A stretch of DNA of 19,996 nucleotides from JAWLCA01 sp050485905. Its GTDB lineage: Bacteria; Pseudomonadota; Alphaproteobacteria; Rhodobacterales; Rhodobacteraceae. The stretch is taken from contig JBJHCH010000067.1 in assembly GCA_050485905.1 (NCBI GenBank), positions 1 to 19,996 of the forward strand, in the 5' to 3' direction. Position 1 is the stretch's first letter; each line of letters begins with the position of its first letter. This document shows positions 7,908 through 13,886 of this stretch, piece by piece. A program made the position numbers and the translations under genes. The notes beneath the pieces were generated by a model. It searched no databases. It was not told the DNA's origin and saw only the letters and a list, made by a program, of their open reading frames with translations.

Positions 7908-7918
7908 TGCCGCCTCCC

Positions 7919-8308
7919 TCAGATCACAAGGATGGTCAGCAGCGTCAGCACCACCGACCCGCCGACGACCGCAAGGCCGCTCTTTTCCACCATGCCCAGA
8001 TCGTAGCCACGGCCCGTATCCCAAACCAGATGCCGCACCCCGTTCAGCGCGTGATACCACAGCGCCCAAAGCGAGCCGAGCATCACCAGCGTGCCGATCC
8101 ACGATGTCAGCATCCCGTCCACAAAGGCGAAATACTCGGCCGAGACGGCGGCGGCGATGAACCACCACACGATCAGCAGCGCCCCCAGCGTCATCGCAAC
8201 CCCGGTGATCCGATGCACAATGGACAGGACGGACGTAAGCTGCGGCCGATAGACCTGTCCGATCATGAACGGCGAAAGCGGGCGGTTGCCCCGGTTGACA
8301 TCTGCCAT
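7919..8308 (-). CDS. sdhC: Succinate dehydrogenase cytochrome b556 subunit
   Basis: This 129-residue protein is the first gene of the sdh operon and the larger haem-b membrane anchor. RPLSPFMIGQVYRPQL leads into SVLSIVHRITG (Ser29, His32, Arg33), the conserved quinone-site motif, and YHALNGVRHLVWD holds His86, the expected haem b ligand. Three membrane helices are seen, at about 30-54, 66-88 and 108-128. ATG 8308 has AAGGGA upstream. The operon promoter must lie in the 446-bp gap beyond this start. Confidence 0.95.
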   Translation of the reverse strand: MADVNRGNRPLSPFMIGQVYRPQLTSVLSIVHRITGVAMTLGALLIVWWFIAAAVSAEYFAFVDGMLTSWIGTLVMLGSLWALWYHALNGVRHLVWDTGRGYDLGMVEKSGLAVVGGSVVLTLLTILVI

Positions 8309-8371
8309 GGCATGTTCCCTTCGCGGCTTTGCCGGTCGATGGTTCCATCCCGACCGGGCTTGCTGCGCCCA

Positions 8372-8399
8372 GCAATAGCGATTTTTCCGGCGGTGTCAC
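8372..8399 (-). promoter_or_regulatory. Candidate sdh operon promoter
   Basis: On the minus strand GTGACA (8399-8394) is a 5-of-6 match to the -35 box, followed after 16 nt by TATTGC (8377-8372), a poor -10 box. Transcription would begin near 8365, giving a leader of about 57 nt ahead of the sdhC ATG. It is the best pair I could see in this stretch but is weak. Confidence 0.3.
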
Positions 8400-8467
8400 G
8401 CTGCCGGAGCGCCGCAGCGGCAGGTTTTTGGCTGGCAGGCGGCGGGTGAGCGAAGATTCTGCCGCTT

Positions 8468-8498
8468 TGTGATCACGTCTTTTCCGCGTGTGATCACG
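8468..8498. promoter_or_regulatory. Two identical palindromic operator-like sites 21 bp apart
   Basis: TGTGATCACG occurs at 8468-8477 and 8489-8498. Each contains the perfect 8-bp palindrome GTGATCAC. The centres are exactly 21 bp apart, or two DNA helical turns, as expected when two dimers of one regulator bind side by side on the same face. The pair lies 160 bp upstream of the sdhC start and 257 bp upstream of the yifB start. The regulator is unknown. The site does not fit an FNR box. Confidence 0.5.
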
Positions 8499-8754
8499 GC
8501 AGATGCCGACCCGCCGCCGCCCGCATGGGCAGATTCGCCGCAGCCCGGCGGCGGCGCCACAGCACGACCTAGCTTTCGCCCCGTCTTGGTCGTATCAGAT
8601 GCCCAGATCGGCCGGGCCACACGGCCGGGCAAGGGCATCGCGGCCGGGACACGCAGCAGGAACGGGACCGGAAAGATCGCAACGCAGCTTCATACGCCGG
8701 ATCGGCACGTCGCGGGCAGCACCGCCGCCACGGCCAGCCTACGGGCCTGACCGC

Positions 8755-10266
8755 ATGGTCGCGCGGGCCTATACAGTGGCGTTCGAGGGCGTGGAGGCGC
8801 GTCTGGTCGAGGTGCAATGCGCCGTCTCGCCCGGCCTGCCCGCCTTCTCCATCGTCGGCCTGCCCGACAAGGCGGTATCCGAGGCGCGCGAACGCGTCCG
8901 CGCCGCGCTCACCGCAATGGCGATCGCGCTGCCGTCGAAACGCATCACCGTGAACCTGTCGCCCGCCGACCTGCCGAAGGAGGGCTCGCATTTCGACCTG
9001 CCCATCGCCGTCGCGCTGCTGGCCGCGCTCGACATCATCCCGCGGGATGAGGCGGAGCAGATCGTGGCGCTGGGGGAGCTTTCGCTCGACGGCAGCCTGA
9101 TCCCGGTCGTCGGCGCGCTCCCCGCCGCGATGGCGGCGGCAGAGGAAGAACGCGCGCTCCTCTGCCCCAAGGCCTGCGGGGCCGAGGCCGCGTGGGTCGG
9201 CACAGCCACCGTCTTTGCCTCGGCCAGCCTGGCAGAGGTCGTGCGCCATTTCACCGGCCGGTCGGTCCTGACCCCCGCGCAACCCGGCGAAGTCACCGCC
9301 GACCGCCACGCCCGCGACCTGTCGGACGTAAAGGGGCAGGAACGCGCCAAGCGGGCGCTGGAGATTGCCGCCGCCGGGCGGCATCACCTGTTCCTCGTCG
9401 GCTCCCCCGGCGCGGGCAAGTCGATGCTGGCCGCCCGCCTGCCCGGCATCCTGCCGCCCCTGACCCCGGTCGAGGCGCTGGAAACCTCGATGATCCATTC
9501 GCTCTCGGGCCTTCTGACCGAGGGCGGCATCTCGCGCACCCGTCCGTTCCGCGAGCCGCATCACACCGCATCCATGGCCGCCATCGTCGGCGGCGGGCGA
9601 GGCGCGAAGCCGGGCGAGATCAGCCTCGCCCACAACGGCGTGCTGTTCCTTGACGAGTTTCCCGAATTTCCCCGCGCCGTGCTGGAAACCCTGCGCCAGC
9701 CCATCGAGACGGGCGAGGTCGTGGTCGCCCGCGCCAATGCGCATATCCGCTATCCCTGCCGCTTCCTGCTGGTCGCCGCCGCCAACCCCTGCAAATGCGG
9801 CCACATGACCGACCCCGCCCGCGCCTGCGCCCGCGTCCCGATGTGTGGAGAGGACTATTTGGGCCGCATCTCCGGCCCGCTGCTCGACCGCTTCGACCTG
9901 CGGGTCGAGGTGCCCCCCGTGGCCTACAGCGATCTGGACCTGCCGCAGACCGGCGAAGCCTCCGCCCCCGTCGCCGCCCGCGTGGCCGAGGCCCGCGCGA
10001 TGCAGGCCGACCGCTACCGCGACACCCCCGCCGCGCGGCTGAATGCCGATGCCGAGGGCGAGTTGCTGGAACGCGTCGCCACCCCCGACGACGCGGGCCG
10101 GGCGCTCCTGGGCAAGATCGCGGAACGCTTCGGCCTCTCGGCACGCGGCTATCACCGGGTCATGCGGGTCGCGCGCACCATCGCGGATCTCGACGGCTCC
10201 GACGCCGTCCGCCAGCCCCATGTGGCCGAGGCGGTGAGCTATCGCCTGTCGGTGAAACTCGACTGA
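8755..10266 (+). CDS. comM: YifB/ComM-family AAA+ ATPase (Mg-chelatase-like)
   Basis: This 503-residue protein belongs to the YifB/ComM family, hexameric helicase-like ATPases that promote branch migration of incoming single-stranded DNA during natural transformation. The N-terminal ChlI-like domain shows FSIVGLPDKAVSEARERVRAAL and PADLPKEGSHFDLPIA. Walker A GSPGAGKS is at about 215-222, the FREPHHTAS segment follows, Walker B VLFLDEFPEF is at about 297-306, and NPCKCGH with later cysteines is the family's metal-binding-type loop. ATG 8755 (MVARAYTVAFEGVEARLVEV) matches the usual family start. The frame stays open back to 8503, but that extension is Arg/Pro-rich and unlike the family. No strong ribosome site is seen. 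Relatives act in uptake of gene-transfer-agent DNA in Rhodobacter; a role here is inference. Confidence 0.93.
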   Translation: MVARAYTVAFEGVEARLVEVQCAVSPGLPAFSIVGLPDKAVSEARERVRAALTAMAIALPSKRITVNLSPADLPKEGSHFDLPIAVALLAALDIIPRDEAEQIVALGELSLDGSLIPVVGALPAAMAAAEEERALLCPKACGAEAAWVGTATVFASASLAEVVRHFTGRSVLTPAQPGEVTADRHARDLSDVKGQERAKRALEIAAAGRHHLFLVGSPGAGKSMLAARLPGILPPLTPVEALETSMIHSLSGLLTEGGISRTRPFREPHHTASMAAIVGGGRGAKPGEISLAHNGVLFLDEFPEFPRAVLETLRQPIETGEVVVARANAHIRYPCRFLLVAAANPCKCGHMTDPARACARVPMCGEDYLGRISGPLLDRFDLRVEVPPVAYSDLDLPQTGEASAPVAARVAEARAMQADRYRDTPAARLNADAEGELLERVATPDDAGRALLGKIAERFGLSARGYHRVMRVARTIADLDGSDAVRQPHVAEAVSYRLSVKLD

Positions 10267-10290
10267 CCGGCGGGCCGTGGCACCCTGCCC

Positions 10291-10368
10291 AAACGGTTAA
10301 GGGCAAGTAAACAGAAAAGACGAAATCGTTCGATTTCAATGGTTTGATTTTTTGGGCAACTTGCCCAA
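10291..10368 (-). repeat. 78-bp 3'-flanking module, copy 1 (downstream of gshB)
   Basis: Read in the direction of gshB, this begins 8 nt after its stop codon. It consists of a perfect 17-bp palindrome (TTGGGCAA-G-TTGCCCAA, 10368-10352), an A6 tract, a hairpin GAAATCG/CGATTTC (10337-10322), GTCTTTTCTGTTT, and a tail ACTTGCCCTTAACCGTTT. It aligns without gaps over 78 bp to the module after usp at 18749-18826. About 58 of 78 positions match, and 43 of 48 match in the distal part (10291-10338). It lies between convergent yifB and gshB and does not enter either gene. Confidence 0.8.
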
Positions 10369-10378
10369 CCGGGTTTTT
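10352..10378 (+). terminator. Possible yifB terminator
   Basis: On the plus strand TTGGGC (10352-10357) and GCCCAA (10363-10368) form a 6-bp stem with a 5-nt loop, followed by CCGGG and five T residues at 10374-10378. It is about 85 bp beyond the yifB stop. The same palindrome is part of the 78-bp module read from the other strand, so it may serve both converging genes. Confidence 0.35.
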
Positions 10379-11318
10379 AGCCCCGTTTCGCCTCGATCGC
10401 CTGCCAGATCTTCTCGGCCACATTGATCCCGTCGAACCGCTCCAGCTCCTGAATCCCGGTGGGCGAGGTCACGTTGATTTCCGTCAGCCAGTCCCCGATC
10501 ACATCGATGCCGACAAAGACCTGCCCCTTCTCCCGCAGCAGCGGGCCTATCTTGGCGCAAATCTCCCGATCCCGATCCGTCAGCGCGATCTTTTCCGGCC
10601 GCCCCCCAACATGCATGTTCGACCGCGTCTCCCCCGCCGCCGGCACCCGGTTGATCGCCCCCACCGGCTCCCCATCCACCAGGATCACCCGCTTGTCCCC
10701 CTTGGACACCGCCGGCAGGAATTTCTGCACGATCAACGGCTCCCGGCTCAGGCTGACGAACAGCTCGTGCAGGCTGGCAAGGTTGCGGTCGTTCGGGTCC
10801 AGCCGAAACACGCCCGCCCCCCCGTTGCCGTAAAGCGGCTTCAGGATGATGTCGCCATGATGGGCCTTGAACTCGCGGATCGTCGCCAGATCCCGCGCGA
10901 TCATCGTCGGCGGCGTCAGGTCGGCAAAGGTCAGGACAAGCAGCTTCTCGGGATAGTTCCTGACCCAGAACGGGTCATTCACCACCAGCGTCTTTGGATG
11001 CACCATGTCCAGCAGATGCGTGCTGGTGATGTAGCCCATGTCGAACGGCGGATCCTGCCGCAGCCAGACCACGTCCCACTCCGCCAGGTCGATCTCCGTC
11101 TCCGCGCCATAGCTGACGTGATCGCCCCTGACCCGCCGCACCTCGATCGGCCAGCCCCGCGCCGTCACCCGCCCCTCGCGGAACGCCAGCCGGTCGGGCG
11201 TATAGAAGAACAGCTCATGCCCCCGCGCCTGCGCCTCTTCGGCCAGCCGAAAGCTGCTGTCGGCATCGATATTGACCGACCCGATCGGATCCATCTGAAA
11301 GGCGACCTTCAGGCCCAT
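10377..11318 (-). CDS. gshB: Glutathione synthetase
   Basis: This 313-residue cytoplasmic ATP-grasp ligase joins gamma-glutamylcysteine to glycine, the second step of glutathione synthesis. The N-terminal domain begins MGLKVAFQMDPIGSVNID, and RQDPPFDMGYI is the family's substrate-domain signature. The ATP-grasp core has KPLYGNGGAGVF, IVQKFLP, the glycine-rich loop NMHVGG, and the metal/ATP-site segment EINVTSPTGIQELERF near the C-terminus. The length matches bacterial GshB. It ends at TAA 10379-10377, followed at once by the 78-bp module. The yraN-family gene ends 66 bp upstream, so cotranscription with rsmI and yraN is possible. Confidence 0.97.
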   Translation of the reverse strand: MGLKVAFQMDPIGSVNIDADSSFRLAEEAQARGHELFFYTPDRLAFREGRVTARGWPIEVRRVRGDHVSYGAETEIDLAEWDVVWLRQDPPFDMGYITSTHLLDMVHPKTLVVNDPFWVRNYPEKLLVLTFADLTPPTMIARDLATIREFKAHHGDIILKPLYGNGGAGVFRLDPNDRNLASLHELFVSLSREPLIVQKFLPAVSKGDKRVILVDGEPVGAINRVPAAGETRSNMHVGGRPEKIALTDRDREICAKIGPLLREKGQVFVGIDVIGDWLTEINVTSPTGIQELERFDGINVAEKIWQAIEAKRG

Positions 11319-11384
11319 GGCACGCTCCCGCTACAATCGCCCCTGAATGGCGCAGCGCCCCGGCGGATGCAATCGCCCCGCACC

Positions 11385-11738
11385 TCACGCGCCAAAGGCA
11401 TTCTCGATCACCTCGACCCGCCCCACGCCATCGACCAACGCCACATCCAGCCGCATCGGCGTATCCAGCCCGCGCGGCGCGTCGGCCAGGAATTCCTGCG
11501 CCGCGATGCACAGCCGCTGCATCTGCCGCGGTGAAAGCCGGGCCGCCGCGGCGGCAAAGTCGCGGGACTTCTTCACCTCCACAAAGATGAACCCGTCTCC
11601 GTCCCGAAAGATCAGGTCGATCTCACCCGCCTTGCCCCGCCATCGCCGCGCGGCCAGCGCATGACCAGCGCGGACATACAGCGCCTCCACCGCCGCCTCG
11701 GCCGACAGGCCGGCAAGGTAACCGGTGATCCCGCTCAT
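11385..11738 (-). CDS. yraN: YraN/UPF0102 family nuclease-like protein
   Basis: This 117-residue cytoplasmic protein has the core pattern of the YraN family, a restriction-endonuclease-like fold: GEIDLIF at about residues 38-44 and FVEVKKS at 52-58. The Glu/Asp and Glu-x-Lys residues correspond to the PD-(D/E)xK catalytic set. The function of the family is not established. Its ATG overlaps the rsmI stop by 4 bases (ATGA-type), so the two are translationally coupled. This pairing matches the widely conserved yraL(rsmI)-yraM-yraN neighbourhood; here the yraM-like gene is divergent rather than between them. Confidence 0.88.
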   Translation of the reverse strand: MSGITGYLAGLSAEAAVEALYVRAGHALAARRWRGKAGEIDLIFRDGDGFIFVEVKKSRDFAAAAARLSPRQMQRLCIAAQEFLADAPRGLDTPMRLDVALVDGVGRVEVIENAFGA

Positions 11739-12643
11739 TCCCCATCCCCCGAAAGCTTCAGTGCCGCCTGATAGACCTGCCGGCGCGGCAGCCCCAGCCG
11801 CTGCGCCACCTCCGCCGCCGCTTCCTTCACCGATAGCGTGCGCAAAGCCACCCGCAGAGCGTCATCCACCGTAGCGGCATCCGCAGCCGGGCCGTGCGCG
11901 CGGTCGATGACCAGCACATACTCCCCCCGCCCCGTCTGCCCGGAATGGCGCGCCGCGAGTTCGGCGAGTGTCCCACGGTCCACCTGCTCGAACCGCTTCG
12001 TCAACTCGCGGCAAACGGCTGCCTGCCGCTCTCCGCCCAGATGCCGGGACATCTCCTCCAGCGTCCGCGCCACCCGTTTGGGGGATTCGAAGAAGATCAG
12101 CGTCGCCGCGACCGGCGCCAGATCCGCCAGCAGCCGCGCCCGCGCCCCGGCCTGCGGCGGCAGGAACCCCGCGAACAGAAACCGGTCGCTCGGCAGGCCC
12201 GACACCGTCAGTGCCGCCAGCACCGCAGACGGGCCGGGGGCGGAAAGCACGGGATGATCAGCATCGATAGCCGCGCGCGCAAGCTGATAGCCCGGATCAG
12301 CGACAAGCGGCGTCCCGGCCTCGGACGCGTAGGCAACGCTCCTCCCCTCGGCCAGCGCGCGCAGCAGCCTGGGTCGCACCGCTGCGCCGTTATGGTCGTG
12401 ATAGGCGATGAGCGGACGGCCGCCGAGCGGGATGCCGTGAATCTCCATCAGGTGCCGAAGGCTGCGCGTATCCTCGGCCGCCAGCACATCCGACCCGGCC
12501 AGAATGTCCAGCGCCCGCAGGGTGATGTCGCGCGCGGCGCCGATGGGCGTGGCGATGAAATGCAGCCCCGGAACAATCGCCCGTGCGCCCGGCGGATGTG
12601 CACCGGACCCGGCGGGTGTCGTCGCGTCGCCCGGCTCTGACAA
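11735..12643 (-). CDS. rsmI: 16S rRNA (cytidine-1402-2'-O)-methyltransferase
   Basis: This enzyme 2'-O-methylates C1402 of 16S rRNA using S-adenosylmethionine. Tetrapyrrole-methylase-fold motifs are all present: FIATPIGAARDITLRALDIL, AAEDTR, YHDHNG, SEAGTPLVADPGYQLARAA, APGPSAVLAAL, FLFAGFLP, FFESPKRV and CRELTKRFEQV, with a C-terminal helix-turn-helix-like segment (VKEAAAEVAQRLGLPRRQVYQAA). I place the start at TTG 12643, with GGGGCGAAG upstream, giving 302 residues. An ATG at 12709 is in frame, but it would overlap the start of the divergent lipoprotein gene and add sequence with no family similarity. The start is uncertain by a few tens of codons; the identity is not. Confidence 0.93.
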   Translation of the reverse strand: MSEPGDATTPAGSGAHPPGARAIVPGLHFIATPIGAARDITLRALDILAGSDVLAAEDTRSLRHLMEIHGIPLGGRPLIAYHDHNGAAVRPRLLRALAEGRSVAYASEAGTPLVADPGYQLARAAIDADHPVLSAPGPSAVLAALTVSGLPSDRFLFAGFLPPQAGARARLLADLAPVAATLIFFESPKRVARTLEEMSRHLGGERQAAVCRELTKRFEQVDRGTLAELAARHSGQTGRGEYVLVIDRAHGPAADAATVDDALRVALRTLSVKEAAAEVAQRLGLPRRQVYQAALKLSGDGE

Positions 12644-12707
12644 GTTTACTTCGCCCCATTGACCGCATAGGGTCAGCCCAACAATGCCTGCCAGGAGACC
12701 CGCACCC

Positions 12708-13886
12708 ATGTTTGCCGTTCTGCATCGTATCCGCAAGTCCACCGCCGGCGTGATCGCGGGCCTTGGCCTGCTTGGCCTAGCTGCCTGTGAACCCGGCGCG
12801 ATGATGTCCGGTGGCCCGTCGATCGACACCAGCCAGGCCGTCCCGGTGGCGCTGCTGGTGCCGGGCGGGTCAGGGCAGGCAAGCGACGAGCTTCTGGCCC
12901 GCAGCCTTGAGAATGCGGCGCGGCTGGCGATGGCGGACCTGTCGGGCGCGCAGGTTGACCTCCGGGTCTATCGCACCGGTGGCCAGCCTGCTCAGGCCGC
13001 CAATGCGGCGACCCGAGCGGTGGACGACGGCGCGCGGATAATCCTCGGCCCGGTCTTCGGCGGTGAGACGAACGCCGCCGGCCTCTCTGCCGCAGCGGCG
13101 GGGGTCAACGTGCTCTCGTTCTCGAACAACACCGACATCGCGGGCGGCAACGTGTTCGTGCTGGGCCACACCTTCCGCAACACGGCGAACCGGCTGGTGA
13201 ACTATGCCGCACGGCAGGGCAAGGGGCGGATCCTGATCGTTCACGAGAACACGACCGCCGGTAACGTGGGGCGTGAGGCCATCGAACGCGCCATCGCCGG
13301 CGCTAGCGGAGCCAGCAATGCCGGTGCGGTGGGCTTCGAATTCTCGCAGCAGGGCGTGGTCGATGCGCTGCCGCGGATCACCAGCGCGGTGCGGTCATCG
13401 GGCGCCAACGCGATCTTCTACACCTCGGACAGCGCCGGGGCGCTGCCGCTTCTGACACAGCTCGTCTCGGAAAACGGGATCGGGTCTGACGTCGCGCAGT
13501 ACATCGGGCTGACTCGCTGGGATATACCGCAGGCGACCCTGGACCTTCCCGGCGTGCAGGGCGGCTGGTTCGCACTGCCCGATCCTGCGCTCAATCAACA
13601 GTTCCAGTCGCGCTATACTGCCGCCTATGGCGAAGCGCCGCATCCGATCGCCGGTCTGGCCTATGACGGTATCGCCGCTATCGGTGCCCTGGTGCGGTCC
13701 GGTCGGGCAGACGCGTTGACCGGTGCGTCGCTGACGCAAGGACAGGGCTTCGCTGGCGTGAACGGGGTGTTCCGTCTGCGCCGCGACGGCACGAACGACC
13801 GCGGGCTGGCTGTCGCCCAGGTTCGCAACAGACAGGCCAACGTCATTGACCCCGCACCGCGAAGCTTCACCGGCCCCGGATTCTGA
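12708..13886 (+). CDS. Penicillin-binding-protein activator-like lipoprotein (LpoA/LppC/YraM family)
   Basis: This 392-residue lipoprotein has a signal peptide ending LGLLGLAAC with acylated Cys27, so it should be anchored in the outer or inner membrane on the periplasmic side. The rest is a type-1 periplasmic-binding fold: AVPVALLVPGG opens the domain, ARIILGPVFGGETNAAG and NVLSFSNNTDIAGGNVFVLGHTFRN are characteristic of the LppC group. In gammaproteobacteria LpoA activates the peptidoglycan synthase PBP1a; whether the alphaproteobacterial relatives do so is not established. ATG 12708 has AGGAGA upstream. It is divergent from rsmI across 64 bp and overlaps the likely glnD start by 41 nt. The next genes include the lipid II flippase murJ, in keeping with an envelope role. 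Confidence 0.8.
   Translation: MFAVLHRIRKSTAGVIAGLGLLGLAACEPGAMMSGGPSIDTSQAVPVALLVPGGSGQASDELLARSLENAARLAMADLSGAQVDLRVYRTGGQPAQAANAATRAVDDGARIILGPVFGGETNAAGLSAAAAGVNVLSFSNNTDIAGGNVFVLGHTFRNTANRLVNYAARQGKGRILIVHENTTAGNVGREAIERAIAGASGASNAGAVGFEFSQQGVVDALPRITSAVRSSGANAIFYTSDSAGALPLLTQLVSENGIGSDVAQYIGLTRWDIPQATLDLPGVQGGWFALPDPALNQQFQSRYTAAYGEAPHPIAGLAYDGIAAIGALVRSGRADALTGASLTQGQGFAGVNGVFRLRRDGTNDRGLAVAQVRNRQANVIDPAPRSFTGPGF

Larger units (their letters stand above)
8309..8754. other. 446-bp intergenic region between sdhC and yifB
   Basis: No convincing gene is present. Short frames on both strands are Pro/Arg/Gly-rich with no start context or recognisable sequence. The sdhC-proximal half holds a weak promoter candidate and two identical TGTGATCACG sites. 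The yifB-proximal half (about 8500-8754) is GC-rich, and I see no clear terminator, promoter or RNA structure in it beyond short CGGCCGGGC-like repeats. No good ribosome site precedes yifB. Confidence 0.6.

Noticed and set aside
5841..8006. A 721-codon open frame on the plus strand opposite sdhA, sdhD and part of sdhC
   Set aside because: It is antisense to complete, motif-rich sdh genes, has His/Arg/Gly-biased composition and no recognisable domain. Long antisense frames are expected in GC-rich DNA.
8396..8750. Possible small genes in the sdhC-yifB gap (minus 8396-8638, plus 8469-8750)
   Set aside because: Low-complexity Pro/Arg/Gly composition, no ribosome site, no family resemblance, and they cross the operator-like repeats.
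8569..10221. 550-codon minus-strand frame opposite yifB
   Set aside because: It is a shadow of the clear AAA+ ATPase gene on the plus strand; no motifs.
11334..11379. Direct repeat CAATCGCCCC at 11334-11343 and 11370-11379 between gshB and yraN
   Set aside because: Only 10 bp, not palindromic, spacing of 36 bp. It is weak evidence for a regulatory site and could be chance.
12644..12651. GTTTACTT between rsmI and the lipoprotein gene, matching the core of the 78-bp module
   Set aside because: An 8-base match without any of the surrounding module; too short to call a third copy.
12644..12829. N-terminal extension of rsmI back to 12829 or 12709
   Set aside because: It would run through the start of the divergent lipoprotein gene and has no RsmI-like sequence.
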